Under the pieces are notes generated by a model. The model was not told the DNA's origin, made no database searches, and saw nothing but the letters and a program-made list of their open reading frames with translations. A program made the translations under genes and the position numbers. DNA of 41,900 nucleotides from an uncultured Veillonellaceae bacterium (GTDB taxonomy: Bacteria > Bacillota > Negativicutes > Selenomonadales > Selenomonadaceae): assembly GCA_900315615.1 (NCBI GenBank), contig OMZT01000083.1:1-41900 (forward strand), written 5' to 3'. This document shows positions 32,685-41,668 of the stretch, piece by piece; position 1 is the stretch's first letter, and every line of letters starts with the position of its first letter.

Positions 32685-33704
32685 ATGGACGATATGTATG
32701 GTGAGGCTGAACTTACAAACGAACAAAAGGTCGCCATCCTCTTCATTGCACTTGGACCAGAAGATTCAGCCATTCTTTTCAAGCATCTGAGCGATGAAGA
32801 AATAGAAAAGATTACGCTCGAGATTGCAAATCAGAAGCAGGTTACGCCAGAACAGAAAACGGCTGTTATCAATGAATTTTATCAGATGGCGATGGCCAAG
32901 AACTATATCTCGACAGGCGGGCTTGAGTATGCTCAGAATGTACTCGAGAAGGCTTTGGGAGCAGAGAAGGCTCTAAATATCATCAACAGATTGACCACAA
33001 GCCTGCAGGTGCGGCCATTTGAATTCCTGCGTAAGACGGATCCATCGCAACTGATGAACTTTATCCAGAACGAGCATCCTCAGACCGTTGCGCTGATAAT
33101 GGCGTATCTTGAGCCAGACCAGGCTGCAACGGTGCTTAGCTCCCTGCCTCCAGATCAGCAGGCAGAGGTCGCTAAGAGAGTCGCCGAGATGGATCGTACC
33201 TCACCAGACGTGATCCGCGAAGTGGAGCGGGTACTCGAAAGGAAGCTTTCATCTCTCGTTACACAGGATTTCACGGCTGCAGGCGGCGTAAAGGCTATAG
33301 TCGAAGTATTGAACCGTGTAGATCGTGCTACAGAGAAGAGTATCACGGAGACACTCGAGGTCGACAATCCAGAGCTTGCAGAAGAGATCAAAAAACTCAT
33401 GTTTGTATTCGAGGACATCGTTCTGCTCGACGACCGTTCACTCCAGATGGTTTTGCGTCAGGTGGATACAAAAGACCTTTCACTGGCACTCAAGGCTACA
33501 CCAAAGCAAGTCTCGGACAAGGTCTACAAGAATATGTCGAAACGAGCAGGCGATATGCTGCGTGAAGAGATTGAATTCATGGGTCCGGTTAAGATCCGAG
33601 ATGTTGAGGAGGCACAGCAGAAGATCGTCAATGTCATCCGCTCGCTGGAGGACAAGGGCGAGATCGTTGTGTCCCGTGGCAAGGGAGACGAGATGATTGT
33701 CTAG
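32685..33704 (+). CDS. fliG: Flagellar motor switch protein FliG
   Basis: This 339-residue rotor protein transmits torque from the stators. The N-terminal domain (VAILFIALGPEDSAILFKHLSDEEIEKIT) binds FliF. The middle contains FIQNEHPQTVALIMAYLEPDQAA, including the EHPQ motif that contacts FliM. The C-terminal torque helix region MFVFEDIVLLDDRSLQMVLRQVD keeps alternating charged residues. Length is typical. ATG 32685 is the first codon after the fliF stop, so the two are translationally coupled. The last eight bases overlap the fliH TTG start. Confidence 0.98.
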   Translation: MDDMYGEAELTNEQKVAILFIALGPEDSAILFKHLSDEEIEKITLEIANQKQVTPEQKTAVINEFYQMAMAKNYISTGGLEYAQNVLEKALGAEKALNIINRLTTSLQVRPFEFLRKTDPSQLMNFIQNEHPQTVALIMAYLEPDQAATVLSSLPPDQQAEVAKRVAEMDRTSPDVIREVERVLERKLSSLVTQDFTAAGGVKAIVEVLNRVDRATEKSITETLEVDNPELAEEIKKLMFVFEDIVLLDDRSLQMVLRQVDTKDLSLALKATPKQVSDKVYKNMSKRAGDMLREEIEFMGPVKIRDVEEAQQKIVNVIRSLEDKGEIVVSRGKGDEMIV

Positions 33705-34488
33705 GGTTATCAAGGCTGCCGTATGGCAGGAAAAGCCATGCGTTGTCGAGATACCAAAGGAATCTGAGCAGCAGACGGAAAGCATGGATGAGGAGCTGAC
33801 GCCGGAGATTAAGGAGAATCTACTCGCCGGTATAAGAGAGAAGCAAAAACGAGCCGATGAGATTTTGAGGCAGGCTGGTATCGATGCCGATATCATAAGG
33901 CAAAAAGCGGAAGCAGAAGCTGACTCAATAAGAGCACAGGCTCGGGAGGAAGCTGAGACTGTAAAGCAGGATGCTATGAAGCAAGGTTATGATGAGGGCT
34001 TTGCTAAGGGCGAGCAGGATGGCATAAAAAAAGCTGAGGAAGCCTGCAGTGACAAGATAACAGAGGCGGCGCAAAAAGCAGAGAAGACGATTCATGATGC
34101 AGAGTATGCATGTGATGACTATGTTTCCAAGGCTGAGGATACGGTTGCGGAGCTTGCCATGCATGTGGTAGAGAAGATCCTGCCACAGCATTTCATAGAT
34201 GTGCCACAGGTCTTATTGCCAGTTGTTCGCGATGCCATAAAGAATGTGCGCGATCAGAGTAGAGTAGTTGTTTCCGTGGCACCGGCTGCTTATGATATGG
34301 TGCTGATGGCAAGGACTGAGTTCCAGTCGATGCTTTCGGGCAATGCCGCGCTTGAGATACGGTCGGATGAGACATTAGGACCTGGCGACGTCATCGTAGA
34401 AACTCCGAATGGTACTGTAGATGCAAAACTTGCAACGCAGATGGATCTCGTAAAGCAGGCATTGTCTGATATGATGTCACAACATTAA
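33697..34488 (+). CDS. fliH: Flagellar assembly protein FliH
   Basis: This 263-residue protein forms the stator-like arm that holds and restrains the FliI ATPase at the export gate. It is mostly coiled coil: residues 45-150 are rich in Glu, Lys, Ala and Gln, with GYDEGFAKGEQDGIKKAEE. The C-terminal domain with HVVEKILPQHFIDVPQVLLPVVRDAIKNV and LGPGDVIVETPNGTVDAKL resembles the FliH/YscL and V-ATPase E families. The TTG 33697 start has GGGAGACGAG about five bases upstream and overlaps fliG. Sequence conservation is low, so position is part of the evidence. Confidence 0.93.
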   Translation: MSRVIKAAVWQEKPCVVEIPKESEQQTESMDEELTPEIKENLLAGIREKQKRADEILRQAGIDADIIRQKAEAEADSIRAQAREEAETVKQDAMKQGYDEGFAKGEQDGIKKAEEACSDKITEAAQKAEKTIHDAEYACDDYVSKAEDTVAELAMHVVEKILPQHFIDVPQVLLPVVRDAIKNVRDQSRVVVSVAPAAYDMVLMARTEFQSMLSGNAALEIRSDETLGPGDVIVETPNGTVDAKLATQMDLVKQALSDMMSQH

Positions 34489-34513
34489 GGATACAGCAGG
34501 GGGGTGACCAGCC

Positions 34514-35833
34514 ATGAGAGATATAAATGTCATGAAGTTTATGGATGCAGTGGATGAGACTCATACCATGAAACTGACTGGCAGGATTACCCAGGTCATC
34601 GGGCTGGTCATAGAGTCTGAAGGTCCTAATGTAAGTATGGGAGAGCTCTGCTATGTAAGTTCTAGATTTGATGGCGTTGAGCCAGTTCCTGCAGAGGTCG
34701 TCGGTTTCCGCGAAGGAAAGGTACTCTTGATGCCGATAGGAGAAATGCAGGGGATTGGACCGGGCTGTGAAGTCGTATCTGCTCAACATACATTGAAGGT
34801 GAAGGTCGGTCCCGAAATCCTTGGGCGTGTGCTAGATGGACTAGGTCAGCCCATGGATGGGAAGGGACCGCTTCTTTGCAAGGATGAGTATCCTCTGCAA
34901 GCAGATCCTCCACAGCCACTCAAAAGACCACGCATACATGATTCGCTTTACGTTGGCGTTCGAGCCATAGATGGGCTGATAACCATGGGGCAAGGACAGC
35001 GTATTGGTATAATGGCTGGAAGCGGGGTTGGCAAGTCAACGCTGCTTTCTATGATTGCTAGAAATACAGAGGCTGACATAAGCGTGATAGCTCTTGTGGG
35101 AGAACGTGGCAGGGAGGTTCGAGACTTTATCGAGAGAGACCTCGGAGAAGAAGGATTGAAACGGTCTGTAGTCGTCGTCGCAACCTCAGATAAGCCTGCA
35201 CTTGTGCGCATAAAGGGTGCGCAAACCGCGACTGCTGTTGCTGAATATTTTCGCGACCAGGGCAAGAAAGTCGTGCTTATGATGGATTCTGTCACACGAT
35301 TTGCTATGGCTCAGCGTGAAGTGGGACTGACTGTTGGCGAACCTCCTGCAACAAGAGGATATACACCATCGGTGTTTGCGATGCTTCCAAGGCTGCTTGA
35401 GCGTGCTGGTACGAGTGATAGGGGCTCCATTACGGGGATATATACGGTTCTCGTTGATGGTGATGACATGAATGAGCCGATAGCAGATGCCGTCCGAAGC
35501 ATCCTTGATGGACACATCGTGCTATCCCGAGCCATAGCGGCTCAGAACCATTTCCCGGCCATTGATATATTAGCAAGTGTCAGCCGTGTTATGGGGGATG
35601 TCGTTACAAAAGAGCATATTAAGGCTGCGCAGCAGATGAGAGCTCTGCTTGCCGTATACAAGGAGGCAGAGGATCTGATACATATCGGTGCATATGTTAA
35701 AGGATCCAGTAAGCAGATAGATGAGGCTGTATCTAAGATAGATAAGATCAATGAATTCCTTTGTCAAGGAATATTTGAGGTTACATCGTTTGAAGATACG
35801 GAGAAGATGCTTGAAAGTATTCAGTCGCAATGA
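34514..35833 (+). CDS. fliI: Flagellum-specific ATP synthase FliI
   Basis: This 439-residue ATPase, homologous to F1 beta subunits, energises and releases export substrates from chaperones. Walker A is GSGVGKST (169-176), with GERGREVRDFIERDLG and the Walker B region VVLMMDSVTRFAMAQREVGL. RGYTPSVFAMLPRLLERAG and DGHIVLSRAIAAQNHFPAIDIL are family signatures. Length is normal. GGGGGGTGA lies a few bases before ATG 34514. The last residues are Glu/Ser rich. It is followed by fliJ after 21 bases. Confidence 0.97.
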   Translation: MRDINVMKFMDAVDETHTMKLTGRITQVIGLVIESEGPNVSMGELCYVSSRFDGVEPVPAEVVGFREGKVLLMPIGEMQGIGPGCEVVSAQHTLKVKVGPEILGRVLDGLGQPMDGKGPLLCKDEYPLQADPPQPLKRPRIHDSLYVGVRAIDGLITMGQGQRIGIMAGSGVGKSTLLSMIARNTEADISVIALVGERGREVRDFIERDLGEEGLKRSVVVVATSDKPALVRIKGAQTATAVAEYFRDQGKKVVLMMDSVTRFAMAQREVGLTVGEPPATRGYTPSVFAMLPRLLERAGTSDRGSITGIYTVLVDGDDMNEPIADAVRSILDGHIVLSRAIAAQNHFPAIDILASVSRVMGDVVTKEHIKAAQQMRALLAVYKEAEDLIHIGAYVKGSSKQIDEAVSKIDKINEFLCQGIFEVTSFEDTEKMLESIQSQ

Positions 35834-35854
35834 TCCTGAGCGGGAGGCATTGTA

Positions 35855-36316
35855 ATGAAAAAATTCCGTTTTCAGCTTGAAACGCTGCTGAAGGTTACAA
35901 GGATGAAAAAGGATCAGGCGGAGGTCGCCTTTGCAGAGGCGTCCAAGCGCTTGACAGAGGCCAGAGACCGCTTGACAGAGCTTATGCAGGAAATGCAGCA
36001 GGGGCACCATGATTATGATGAGCTCGCTAAAGGCAAAATAACATTGGGAACCTTGATGGCGTACAATAGTTTCTTTGACTGGAAGCGTCAGCAGATAGAG
36101 CAGCAACAGCATGTTATCGTTGAGGCAAACGCAGAGAGGCAAAAAAAACTCAAGTTACTTATGGAAATCATGGCGAAGCTGAAAAGCATTGAGCAGCTGA
36201 AAGAAAAAAGGCTGCAGGAATATAAGGCGGAGCTTTTACATGAAGAGCAGAAAATGCTTGATGAGATTGGTTCTCAGCTTTATACAAGGGGTCATAGGAA
36301 AGAGGATGCTGTATGA
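35855..36316 (+). CDS. fliJ: Flagellar export protein FliJ
   Basis: This 153-residue antiparallel coiled-coil protein inserts into the FliI hexamer and links it to the export gate FlhA. Nearly the whole chain is helical and rich in Lys, Glu, Gln and Leu, beginning KKFRFQLETLLKVTRMKKDQAEVAFAEA, a common FliJ opening. Length and position after fliI fit. ATG 35855 follows GGGAGGC. It ends in an ATGA overlap with the lytic transglycosylase gene, an arrangement that ties wall remodelling to basal-body assembly. Confidence 0.95.
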   Translation: MKKFRFQLETLLKVTRMKKDQAEVAFAEASKRLTEARDRLTELMQEMQQGHHDYDELAKGKITLGTLMAYNSFFDWKRQQIEQQQHVIVEANAERQKKLKLLMEIMAKLKSIEQLKEKRLQEYKAELLHEEQKMLDEIGSQLYTRGHRKEDAV

Positions 36317-36930
36317 TGAACATTGATGGTATACAGGAAATTCAGAGTAGGATCAATGAGATTCAGCATAGGTTCGGAATGGTGCAGATGACGGGTGCAC
36401 CGAGTTTCCAAAATACACTTGAACAAGAAATGGCGATAGAAAAGAAAAGTCCTGATACAGCACCCGCTAATACGCCCGTTGCAGACACTCCTCTATCTGC
36501 AAAGAAACCTGAAGATCCTGCGGTACGCGCATTTGCGGAGGCTGGTGATGTAGGCGGACCGTCTACAATAGAGAATATGATAAGACAATCTGCTATGAAG
36601 TATGGAGTAGATCCCAGGCTTGCAGATGCGGTAGCTCAGGCAGAGTCCGGTGGACGTCAGGAAGCAGTATCGGATGCAGGGGCAATCGGCGTCATGCAGC
36701 TTATGCCGGAGACGGCAGCAGGTTTGGGTGTGAATCCATACGATGCAGCACAAAACATTGACGGTGGTACCAAATACCTAAAAAGCCTGCTTGATACGTT
36801 TGGCGGGGATGTTCGTAAGGCGGTAGCCGCGTACAATGCCGGCCCCGAGGCTGTAAAGAGATACGGCGGAGTACCTCCTTATCAGGAAACGAAACAATAT
36901 GTAGACAGGGTGCTTGATCTCTACAGGTAG
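36313..36930 (+). CDS. Lytic transglycosylase, Slt-type, in the flagellar operon
   Basis: This 205-residue protein has a C-terminal Slt/GEWL domain (about 85-205): the catalytic Glu in AVAQAESGGRQEAVSDAGAIGVMQLMPETAAGLGVNP and AAYNAGPEAVKRYGGVPPY. The first 80 residues are polar and Pro/Thr/Ala rich with no signal peptide. It may therefore leave through the flagellar export channel, as proposed for FlgJ-type enzymes, to open peptidoglycan for the rod. Bacillus has no such gene at this position. It overlaps fliJ as ATGA, and ATG 36316 is an alternative start. Function is inferred from the domain and operon. Confidence 0.93.
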   Translation: MMNIDGIQEIQSRINEIQHRFGMVQMTGAPSFQNTLEQEMAIEKKSPDTAPANTPVADTPLSAKKPEDPAVRAFAEAGDVGGPSTIENMIRQSAMKYGVDPRLADAVAQAESGGRQEAVSDAGAIGVMQLMPETAAGLGVNPYDAAQNIDGGTKYLKSLLDTFGGDVRKAVAAYNAGPEAVKRYGGVPPYQETKQYVDRVLDLYR

Positions 36931-37001
36931 TTTATATATTGTTTTATGCAAAGTTATAGTTTTTTCTGGAATGTACGATATATGATTAGAAAGGTGATAT
37001 C

Positions 37002-37598
37002 ATGGCGCGAGAGCAGGAGGTATATCTGCCAGATGATTTAGGCGAAGAAAAGAAGCCTGGCAAAGGAAAGCGGATATTGAAGATATTCCTTCTTCTTCTG
37101 CTGATTATAGTGCTAGTCATAGGTGGCTTCTTGCTTGGTGTGTATTTGAAGATATTCGATACGCAAGAAATGAACGAGAAGCTGGCACTTTACAATGTCC
37201 CTGTTATAGGACAATTCTTCGTGAAGCCTGGACCACCTGCTACGCAGGAAGAACCTGATCGTGAGACAGAGGAGCTTGAAGAGCCTGAGCCTGAGCCAGA
37301 TGATCAGAAGAAAAAAGTCGTGCTTACGAAGAAGGACATCGAGCGCCAGCGTAAAGAACAGGAAGCAGCAGAGCGCAAGCGTGTATCCAAACTCGCTCGT
37401 CTCTATAATGAGATGAAGCCTAAGGATGCAGCCGCGGTTATGGATGACCTTGATGATGATATGGCGATTTCTATTCTACAGAGAATGGATGAATCACAGG
37501 CATCTGCTGTACTGAGCCAGTTTGAACCATCTAAGGCAGCAAGACTTACGCGCATTATGTATTCCGGTGCGCCGAGACGCGTAACCGACAACCAGTAA
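37002..37598 (+). CDS. MotE/YlxF-like membrane protein
   Basis: This 198-residue protein has a basic N-terminal tail, one membrane helix at about 25-47 (LKIFLLLLLIIVLVIGGFLLG) and a charged coiled stretch (95-130). A C-terminal MgtE-N/FliG-like helical region follows: YNEMKPKDAAAVMDDLDDDMAISILQRMDESQASAVLSQFEPSKAARLT. This pattern is that of MotE and of Bacillus YlxF, found between fliJ and fliK. MotE-type proteins act as periplasmic chaperones of motor parts. GAAAGGTG lies before ATG 37002, and the 71 bases upstream are AT-rich with no clear promoter. Confidence 0.85.
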   Translation: MAREQEVYLPDDLGEEKKPGKGKRILKIFLLLLLIIVLVIGGFLLGVYLKIFDTQEMNEKLALYNVPVIGQFFVKPGPPATQEEPDRETEELEEPEPEPDDQKKKVVLTKKDIERQRKEQEAAERKRVSKLARLYNEMKPKDAAAVMDDLDDDMAISILQRMDESQASAVLSQFEPSKAARLTRIMYSGAPRRVTDNQ

Positions 37599-37623
37599 CG
37601 CCTTTCTGATAGGAGGGAATGAA

Positions 37624-39330
37624 ATGCAGACAACAATGAAGATCGATGCGGCTGTGAGCGTTTCTCCAAGCACACAGAAGGTATCGGCATCGAAGCCTCA
37701 TGCGACATCCAGAAAAAACTCCAAAGGAAAAGCGTCAGGGCAGGGCGATTTCGACGATACTCTCAATAAGATAAAGGACGATGAGTCGGCCGATACGCCG
37801 GAGGAGAAGAAGCTGAAGGCTGTGGATGAACCGGCAGATGATGAGACAGCTGTGAATCCGCAAGCAACTGCAGCAGCACCCGCAGAGGTATCTGAAACCA
37901 CGGAGGATAGTAGCCAGGATTCGGCTGCCGAACTGCTAGCAGCAGTAGACAGTGCTAAGCCACAAACAGAGGATGATGCACGCACTTCAGTAAGTATATC
38001 TCTTGATAGTATGCTCCCACAGGATGATACGGCTAAGGTACAGGCTGGTAAGAATAAGGGACTTTTGATGATGCTCTCTGGTAATGGCACGGTTGCGACT
38101 GCTGGGAAAGCGAGCAATCCACTTTCTGCTACGGCAAACACTCCAGATATTGCATTGGAAAATGTGAAGGAGATGAATGCAGAAGCAGGAATTATGCCAT
38201 TTACGGAGAATGGGGAAAGTAATCCTGCAAAAGCATCGGTTAATACGGATGTAAGGATACCTAGTGGTATCGTTTCAGTTTCGACGATACCTGCCAATGA
38301 TATTCCAGATACAATGCCTACGCAGAACCTGCAGTACACTCAGATCAATACACCTGAAGGTGTCGTACAAAATGCGCCTTCAAGCGCACAGACTGCTGTT
38401 TTGCAGACTGAAATATTACAGGATGAGGTGCTTGGGCAGACAGCTTCCAATGATACGAAAGCGCAGGGCACAACTGTTTTATCCGTTGAGACCAGGGTCA
38501 GCATGCCGCAGGCAAGTACTGCACAAAAAGCAGCTGTAACTGATGCAGGCGGAGTCGTTGCGGAGCTCGTCCCTACTCAAGGGAGCGTGCAGAATACCTC
38601 TGATTTGCCACAGCTGCATCAGCTGCAGCCTCAAGAGGCACAGCAACCCACAGTTCAACCTGCATCTATAGTGCAGACGTCATTGCAGGGAGACGGGCAT
38701 AACCTGAACGGAGGAAATCCTCAGCAGCAGGGATTTGACATGACTGATGGAATGCAAGATGCCGATACGGGGTCAGGAAGCACAGATCTAAGACCACAGA
38801 ATGGAGCAATACAGCAGTCATCTTTCCAGCAGTCCATGCAGGAAGTATCTGCAGCAGAGCAGCCGCAAGCTACGTCGCGTACTGCCAGGACCTACGATAT
38901 ACCGCAGCAGATTGTCGAGCAGGCTAGGCTCATAAGAGCAGACAGAGATGCTGAGATGGTGATACGTCTTAAGCCAGAACATTTGGGGCATTTGACATTA
39001 CGCATATCAGTCACCGAAAATGGCTCTGTTAATGCTTCATTTCATAGTGATAATGCGCAGGTTAGGGCTATAATAGAAAGCTCTATGATTCAGCTAAGGC
39101 AAGATTTGCAGGCGCAAGGTATACAAGTTGATAAGATTGATGTTTATTCTGGACTTGGAGATGGATCTTTGCCGGACAGCAATCCTGGGCAACAGGGAAT
39201 GGGACAGAGTGGTCGTCACTACACTGGACGCGATCAGGAAATGGGATATTCTGTTCTTGAAGATAGTGTCGATCCAATGCCTGCAGACGATACAGCAGAT
39301 AATGAAGATGGGGTTGATTATCGCGTTTGA
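37624..39330 (+). CDS. fliK: Flagellar hook-length control protein FliK
   Basis: This 568-residue exported ruler protein stops hook growth and switches export to filament proteins. The first 450 residues are low-complexity, rich in Ala, Thr, Gln, Ser and Pro, as expected for a secreted ruler. The conserved C-terminal switch domain is about residues 440-515, with [26 protein letters not shown] and [28 protein letters not shown]. The Gln/Gly-rich tail (GQQGMGQSG) is variable. ATG 37624 has AGGAGGGAATG directly before it. It sits between the MotE-like gene and flgD, as in Bacillus. Confidence 0.95.
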   Translation: MQTTMKIDAAVSVSPSTQKVSASKPHATSRKNSKGKASGQGDFDDTLNKIKDDESADTPEEKKLKAVDEPADDETAVNPQATAAAPAEVSETTEDSSQDSAAELLAAVDSAKPQTEDDARTSVSISLDSMLPQDDTAKVQAGKNKGLLMMLSGNGTVATAGKASNPLSATANTPDIALENVKEMNAEAGIMPFTENGESNPAKASVNTDVRIPSGIVSVSTIPANDIPDTMPTQNLQYTQINTPEGVVQNAPSSAQTAVLQTEILQDEVLGQTASNDTKAQGTTVLSVETRVSMPQASTAQKAAVTDAGGVVAELVPTQGSVQNTSDLPQLHQLQPQEAQQPTVQPASIVQTSLQGDGHNLNGGNPQQQGFDMTDGMQDADTGSGSTDLRPQNGAIQQSSFQQSMQEVSAAEQPQATSRTARTYDIPQQIVEQARLIRADRDAEMVIRLKPEHLGHLTLRISVTENGSVNASFHSDNAQVRAIIESSMIQLRQDLQAQGIQVDKIDVYSGLGDGSLPDSNPGQQGMGQSGRHYTGRDQEMGYSVLEDSVDPMPADDTADNEDGVDYRV

Positions 39331-39350
39331 TTGCGCGGGAGGTAATAAAG

Positions 39351-39830
39351 ATGTCGAATACGCTTAATACTATCACGGTCGATGGCGTTACCTACGATGC
39401 AGCAGACTATGCAGCGTCTCAGAATGCATCCAATGTGAAGAAAAATTCTTCGTTGGATAAGGAGGCGTTTCTTTCGTTGCTCGTCACGCAGCTTCAGTAC
39501 CAGGATCCACTGAGCCCAATGGATAACTCTGAATACCTTGCTCAGTTGGCGCAGTTCAGTGCACTCGAACAGATGACGAATGTCGCTGATAACCTTAGTA
39601 GCTTGTCTGATGTGGTAAAGAATATGGACACATCAGTGCTGGTTGGTCAGCTCAGCAGTATGATAGACAAGAATGTTACATGGTCTGATGGGCATAATGT
39701 GGTCAATAAAGGCGCAGTGAAGGGTGTCAGTATATCTGATGGTATACCGAGCCTCATAGTAGAGACAGCAGATGGTAAGCAGACTTCGGTGTCTGTCAGT
39801 GAGATAGTTCGCATAGATTCTGTAGCATGA
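39351..39830 (+). CDS. flgD: Flagellar hook-cap protein FlgD
   Basis: This 159-residue protein forms the cap under which hook subunits polymerise. The diagnostic N-terminal region is [43 protein letters not shown] (residues 44-86), and a small beta domain makes up the rest. Length is close to the short Bacillus FlgD. ATG 39351 follows GGGAGGTAATAAAG; a TTG at 39327 would add eight unlike residues. The hook gene flgE, normally next, is missing here: 48 bases later comes flbD, with no remnant visible between. Confidence 0.94.
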   Translation: MSNTLNTITVDGVTYDAADYAASQNASNVKKNSSLDKEAFLSLLVTQLQYQDPLSPMDNSEYLAQLAQFSALEQMTNVADNLSSLSDVVKNMDTSVLVGQLSSMIDKNVTWSDGHNVVNKGAVKGVSISDGIPSLIVETADGKQTSVSVSEIVRIDSVA

Positions 39831-39878
39831 TTTTGTGAATAAGCATGGATGTATTATTGTGCGAGAGGAGCAGCTTCA

Positions 39879-40079
39879 ATGATTAAGCTCACAAAATTTA
39901 ATTCCAAGACAAATAAAAAAGGGGAATTCGTTCTCAATGCAGAAATAATAGAAACTATAGAGCAAACTCCAGATACTGTTATTACCCTGACGGATGGTAA
40001 GAAGCTCATTGTCGAGGAATCAATGGATGATGTTGTCCGCAAGACGATGGCATATCGCAGGGCTTTGCGCCAGTACTGA
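39879..40079 (+). CDS. flbD: Flagellar protein FlbD
   Basis: This 66-residue small protein matches the FlbD/SwrD family: IKLTKFNSKTNKKGEFVLNAEIIETIEQTPDTVITLTDGKKLIVEESMDDVV. In Bacillus the homologue SwrD raises flagellar motor power; elsewhere its role is not clear. ATG 39879 has GAGAGGAGC about nine bases upstream; an earlier in-frame ATG at 39849 adds ten residues unlike the family. Its position before fliL fits the Bacillus order once flgE is ignored. It should not be confused with the Caulobacter FlbD regulator. Confidence 0.92.
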   Translation: MIKLTKFNSKTNKKGEFVLNAEIIETIEQTPDTVITLTDGKKLIVEESMDDVVRKTMAYRRALRQY

Positions 40080-40116
40080 GACAGAATATCAGATGAGTTT
40101 ATGAGGAGGATACGTT

Positions 40117-40629
40117 ATGCCAGATGAACCAAAAGAAGGAACAGCGCAAGCTGCGCCTGAGCCCAAGAAAAAATCACCGATTATTTTGGTGGTTGTTCTG
40201 ATAGTAGTCGGCCTGTTGCTGGCATGCGGGATTTCCTATGTTGTCACGTCAAAACTGATGGCCGATTCTGCGGCTGGTAGTGAAGCAGCCCACCACGACC
40301 CAGGTGTATTCATAAAGCTTGGCGATGCGAAGGAAGGCACGATTCTTGTAAATGTTGGCGGCATAAAATCTGGCCGCTTTCTGAAGGTAGGACTTGTTGT
40401 TGAGTTCAATCCAGGAAAGAAAGACAACATCGCTGATGGTGTCCTTACGCCTGCTGCAGCAACTAAGGTCAATGATGTGGCACTGCAGGTCCTGCGCAGC
40501 GTGAAAATCGATGAGCTTGATGCAAGTAAACAGGATGAGCTGAAGGCAAGACTCAAGGATGATCTCAATGCATCACTCGGATCGGGATCTGTATATGATG
40601 TGTATATAACGAGCTTCGTCCTGCAGTAA
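40117..40629 (+). CDS. fliL: Flagellar basal body-associated protein FliL
   Basis: This 170-residue single-pass membrane protein surrounds the stators and supports motor torque. A charged, Pro-rich cytoplasmic tail precedes the membrane helix at about residues 25-47 (IILVVVLIVVGLLLACGISYVV). The periplasmic domain has ILVNVGGIKSGRFLKVGLVVEF and ends KDDLNASLGSGSVYDVYITSFVLQ, a typical FliL C-terminus. The GAGGAGG site is five to ten bases before ATG 40117. It precedes fliM by 34 bases. Confidence 0.96.
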   Translation: MPDEPKEGTAQAAPEPKKKSPIILVVVLIVVGLLLACGISYVVTSKLMADSAAGSEAAHHDPGVFIKLGDAKEGTILVNVGGIKSGRFLKVGLVVEFNPGKKDNIADGVLTPAAATKVNDVALQVLRSVKIDELDASKQDELKARLKDDLNASLGSGSVYDVYITSFVLQ

Positions 40630-40663
40630 TCTGCAGAATCATGTCAGGGAAGGAGGATGAAGC

Positions 40664-41668
40664 TTGGCAGATGACGTATTATCACAAAGCGAGATAGATA
40701 AACTGCTTTCTGCTATCTCGACGGGTGATGTATCAGCTGAAGAAATAAAAAAAGAAGATGAGCAAAAGAAAGTCAAGGTTTATGACTTCAAACGGCCGGA
40801 TAAGTTTTCTAAGGATCAGATTCGCACACTTTATATGCTCCATGAGAACTTTGCAAGGTTGCTCAACACTTATCTTTCAACTCATCTGAGGACAATGGTC
40901 AATGTGGAGGTTGCATCTGTAGAGCAGCTTACATATCAGGAATTCATCCAATCGCTGACCAATCCGAGCGTAATCGGAGTGGTAGCTGTCCCACCGTTGA
41001 AGGGCAATATCATTATGGAGATCAATACAGGGATCTCATTTTCAATTATCGATAGAGTACTTGGTGGTAAAGGCGAGAATACAATTAAGCCTAGGGTGCT
41101 CACGGAGATAGAGATTGCCATCATGCGGCGTGTGATAGATCGTGCGCTTGACCAGCTTAAAGAAGTCTGGACCAACGTCGTGAGGTTTGAGCCAAAACTT
41201 GAAGCAACTGAAGATAATCCACAGTTCGTTCAGATTGTCCCACCAAGCGATATGGTTGTTATAATAACATTGCAGATGAAAGTCGGCGATGTAGAAGGCT
41301 TTATGAATATCTGTATGCCTTATTTGGTACTAGAGCCAGTCATGTCTAAGCTGACTACTACATTCTGGGTTGCTTCATCTGTTTCAAGGGAAGACAATCC
41401 TGAGCAGGTTGAAGTACTTAAGAGGCGTATAGAGAAGACATATGTGCCTTTCATCGTGGAGTTAGGGGAAATCAATATCTCCATCCGCGAGTTCCTGACA
41501 TTGGGATTTGGAGATGTATTGCAGCTTGATACCAAGGTTAAAGATGAGTTGCGATGCAAGGTTGGTACACATACCAAGTTTTATTGTAGGCCAGGAACAT
41601 CAGGGAAGAGATCTGCGGTACAGATTACACGCGTAGCCCCGGAAGGAGATGAAGATACTGATGAGTGA
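40664..41668 (+). CDS. fliM: Flagellar motor switch protein FliM
   Basis: This 334-residue C-ring protein binds CheY-phosphate and sets rotation direction. The N-terminal LSQSEIDKLLSAI (residues 6-18) is the CheY-binding motif. The middle CheC-like domain includes YDFKRPDKFSKDQIRTLYMLHENFARLL, and the C-terminal SpoA domain has VELGEINISIREFLTLGFGDVLQLD. The start is TTG 40664, with GGAGGATGAAGC before it. The stop overlaps the fliY start at 41661-41668. Confidence 0.97.
   Translation: MADDVLSQSEIDKLLSAISTGDVSAEEIKKEDEQKKVKVYDFKRPDKFSKDQIRTLYMLHENFARLLNTYLSTHLRTMVNVEVASVEQLTYQEFIQSLTNPSVIGVVAVPPLKGNIIMEINTGISFSIIDRVLGGKGENTIKPRVLTEIEIAIMRRVIDRALDQLKEVWTNVVRFEPKLEATEDNPQFVQIVPPSDMVVIITLQMKVGDVEGFMNICMPYLVLEPVMSKLTTTFWVASSVSREDNPEQVEVLKRRIEKTYVPFIVELGEINISIREFLTLGFGDVLQLDTKVKDELRCKVGTHTKFYCRPGTSGKRSAVQITRVAPEGDEDTDE

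Noticed and set aside
37698-38339. 213-codon minus-strand frame inside fliK
   Set aside because: Antisense to low-complexity Ala/Thr/Gln coding sequence; hydrophobic appearance is a by-product of that composition.
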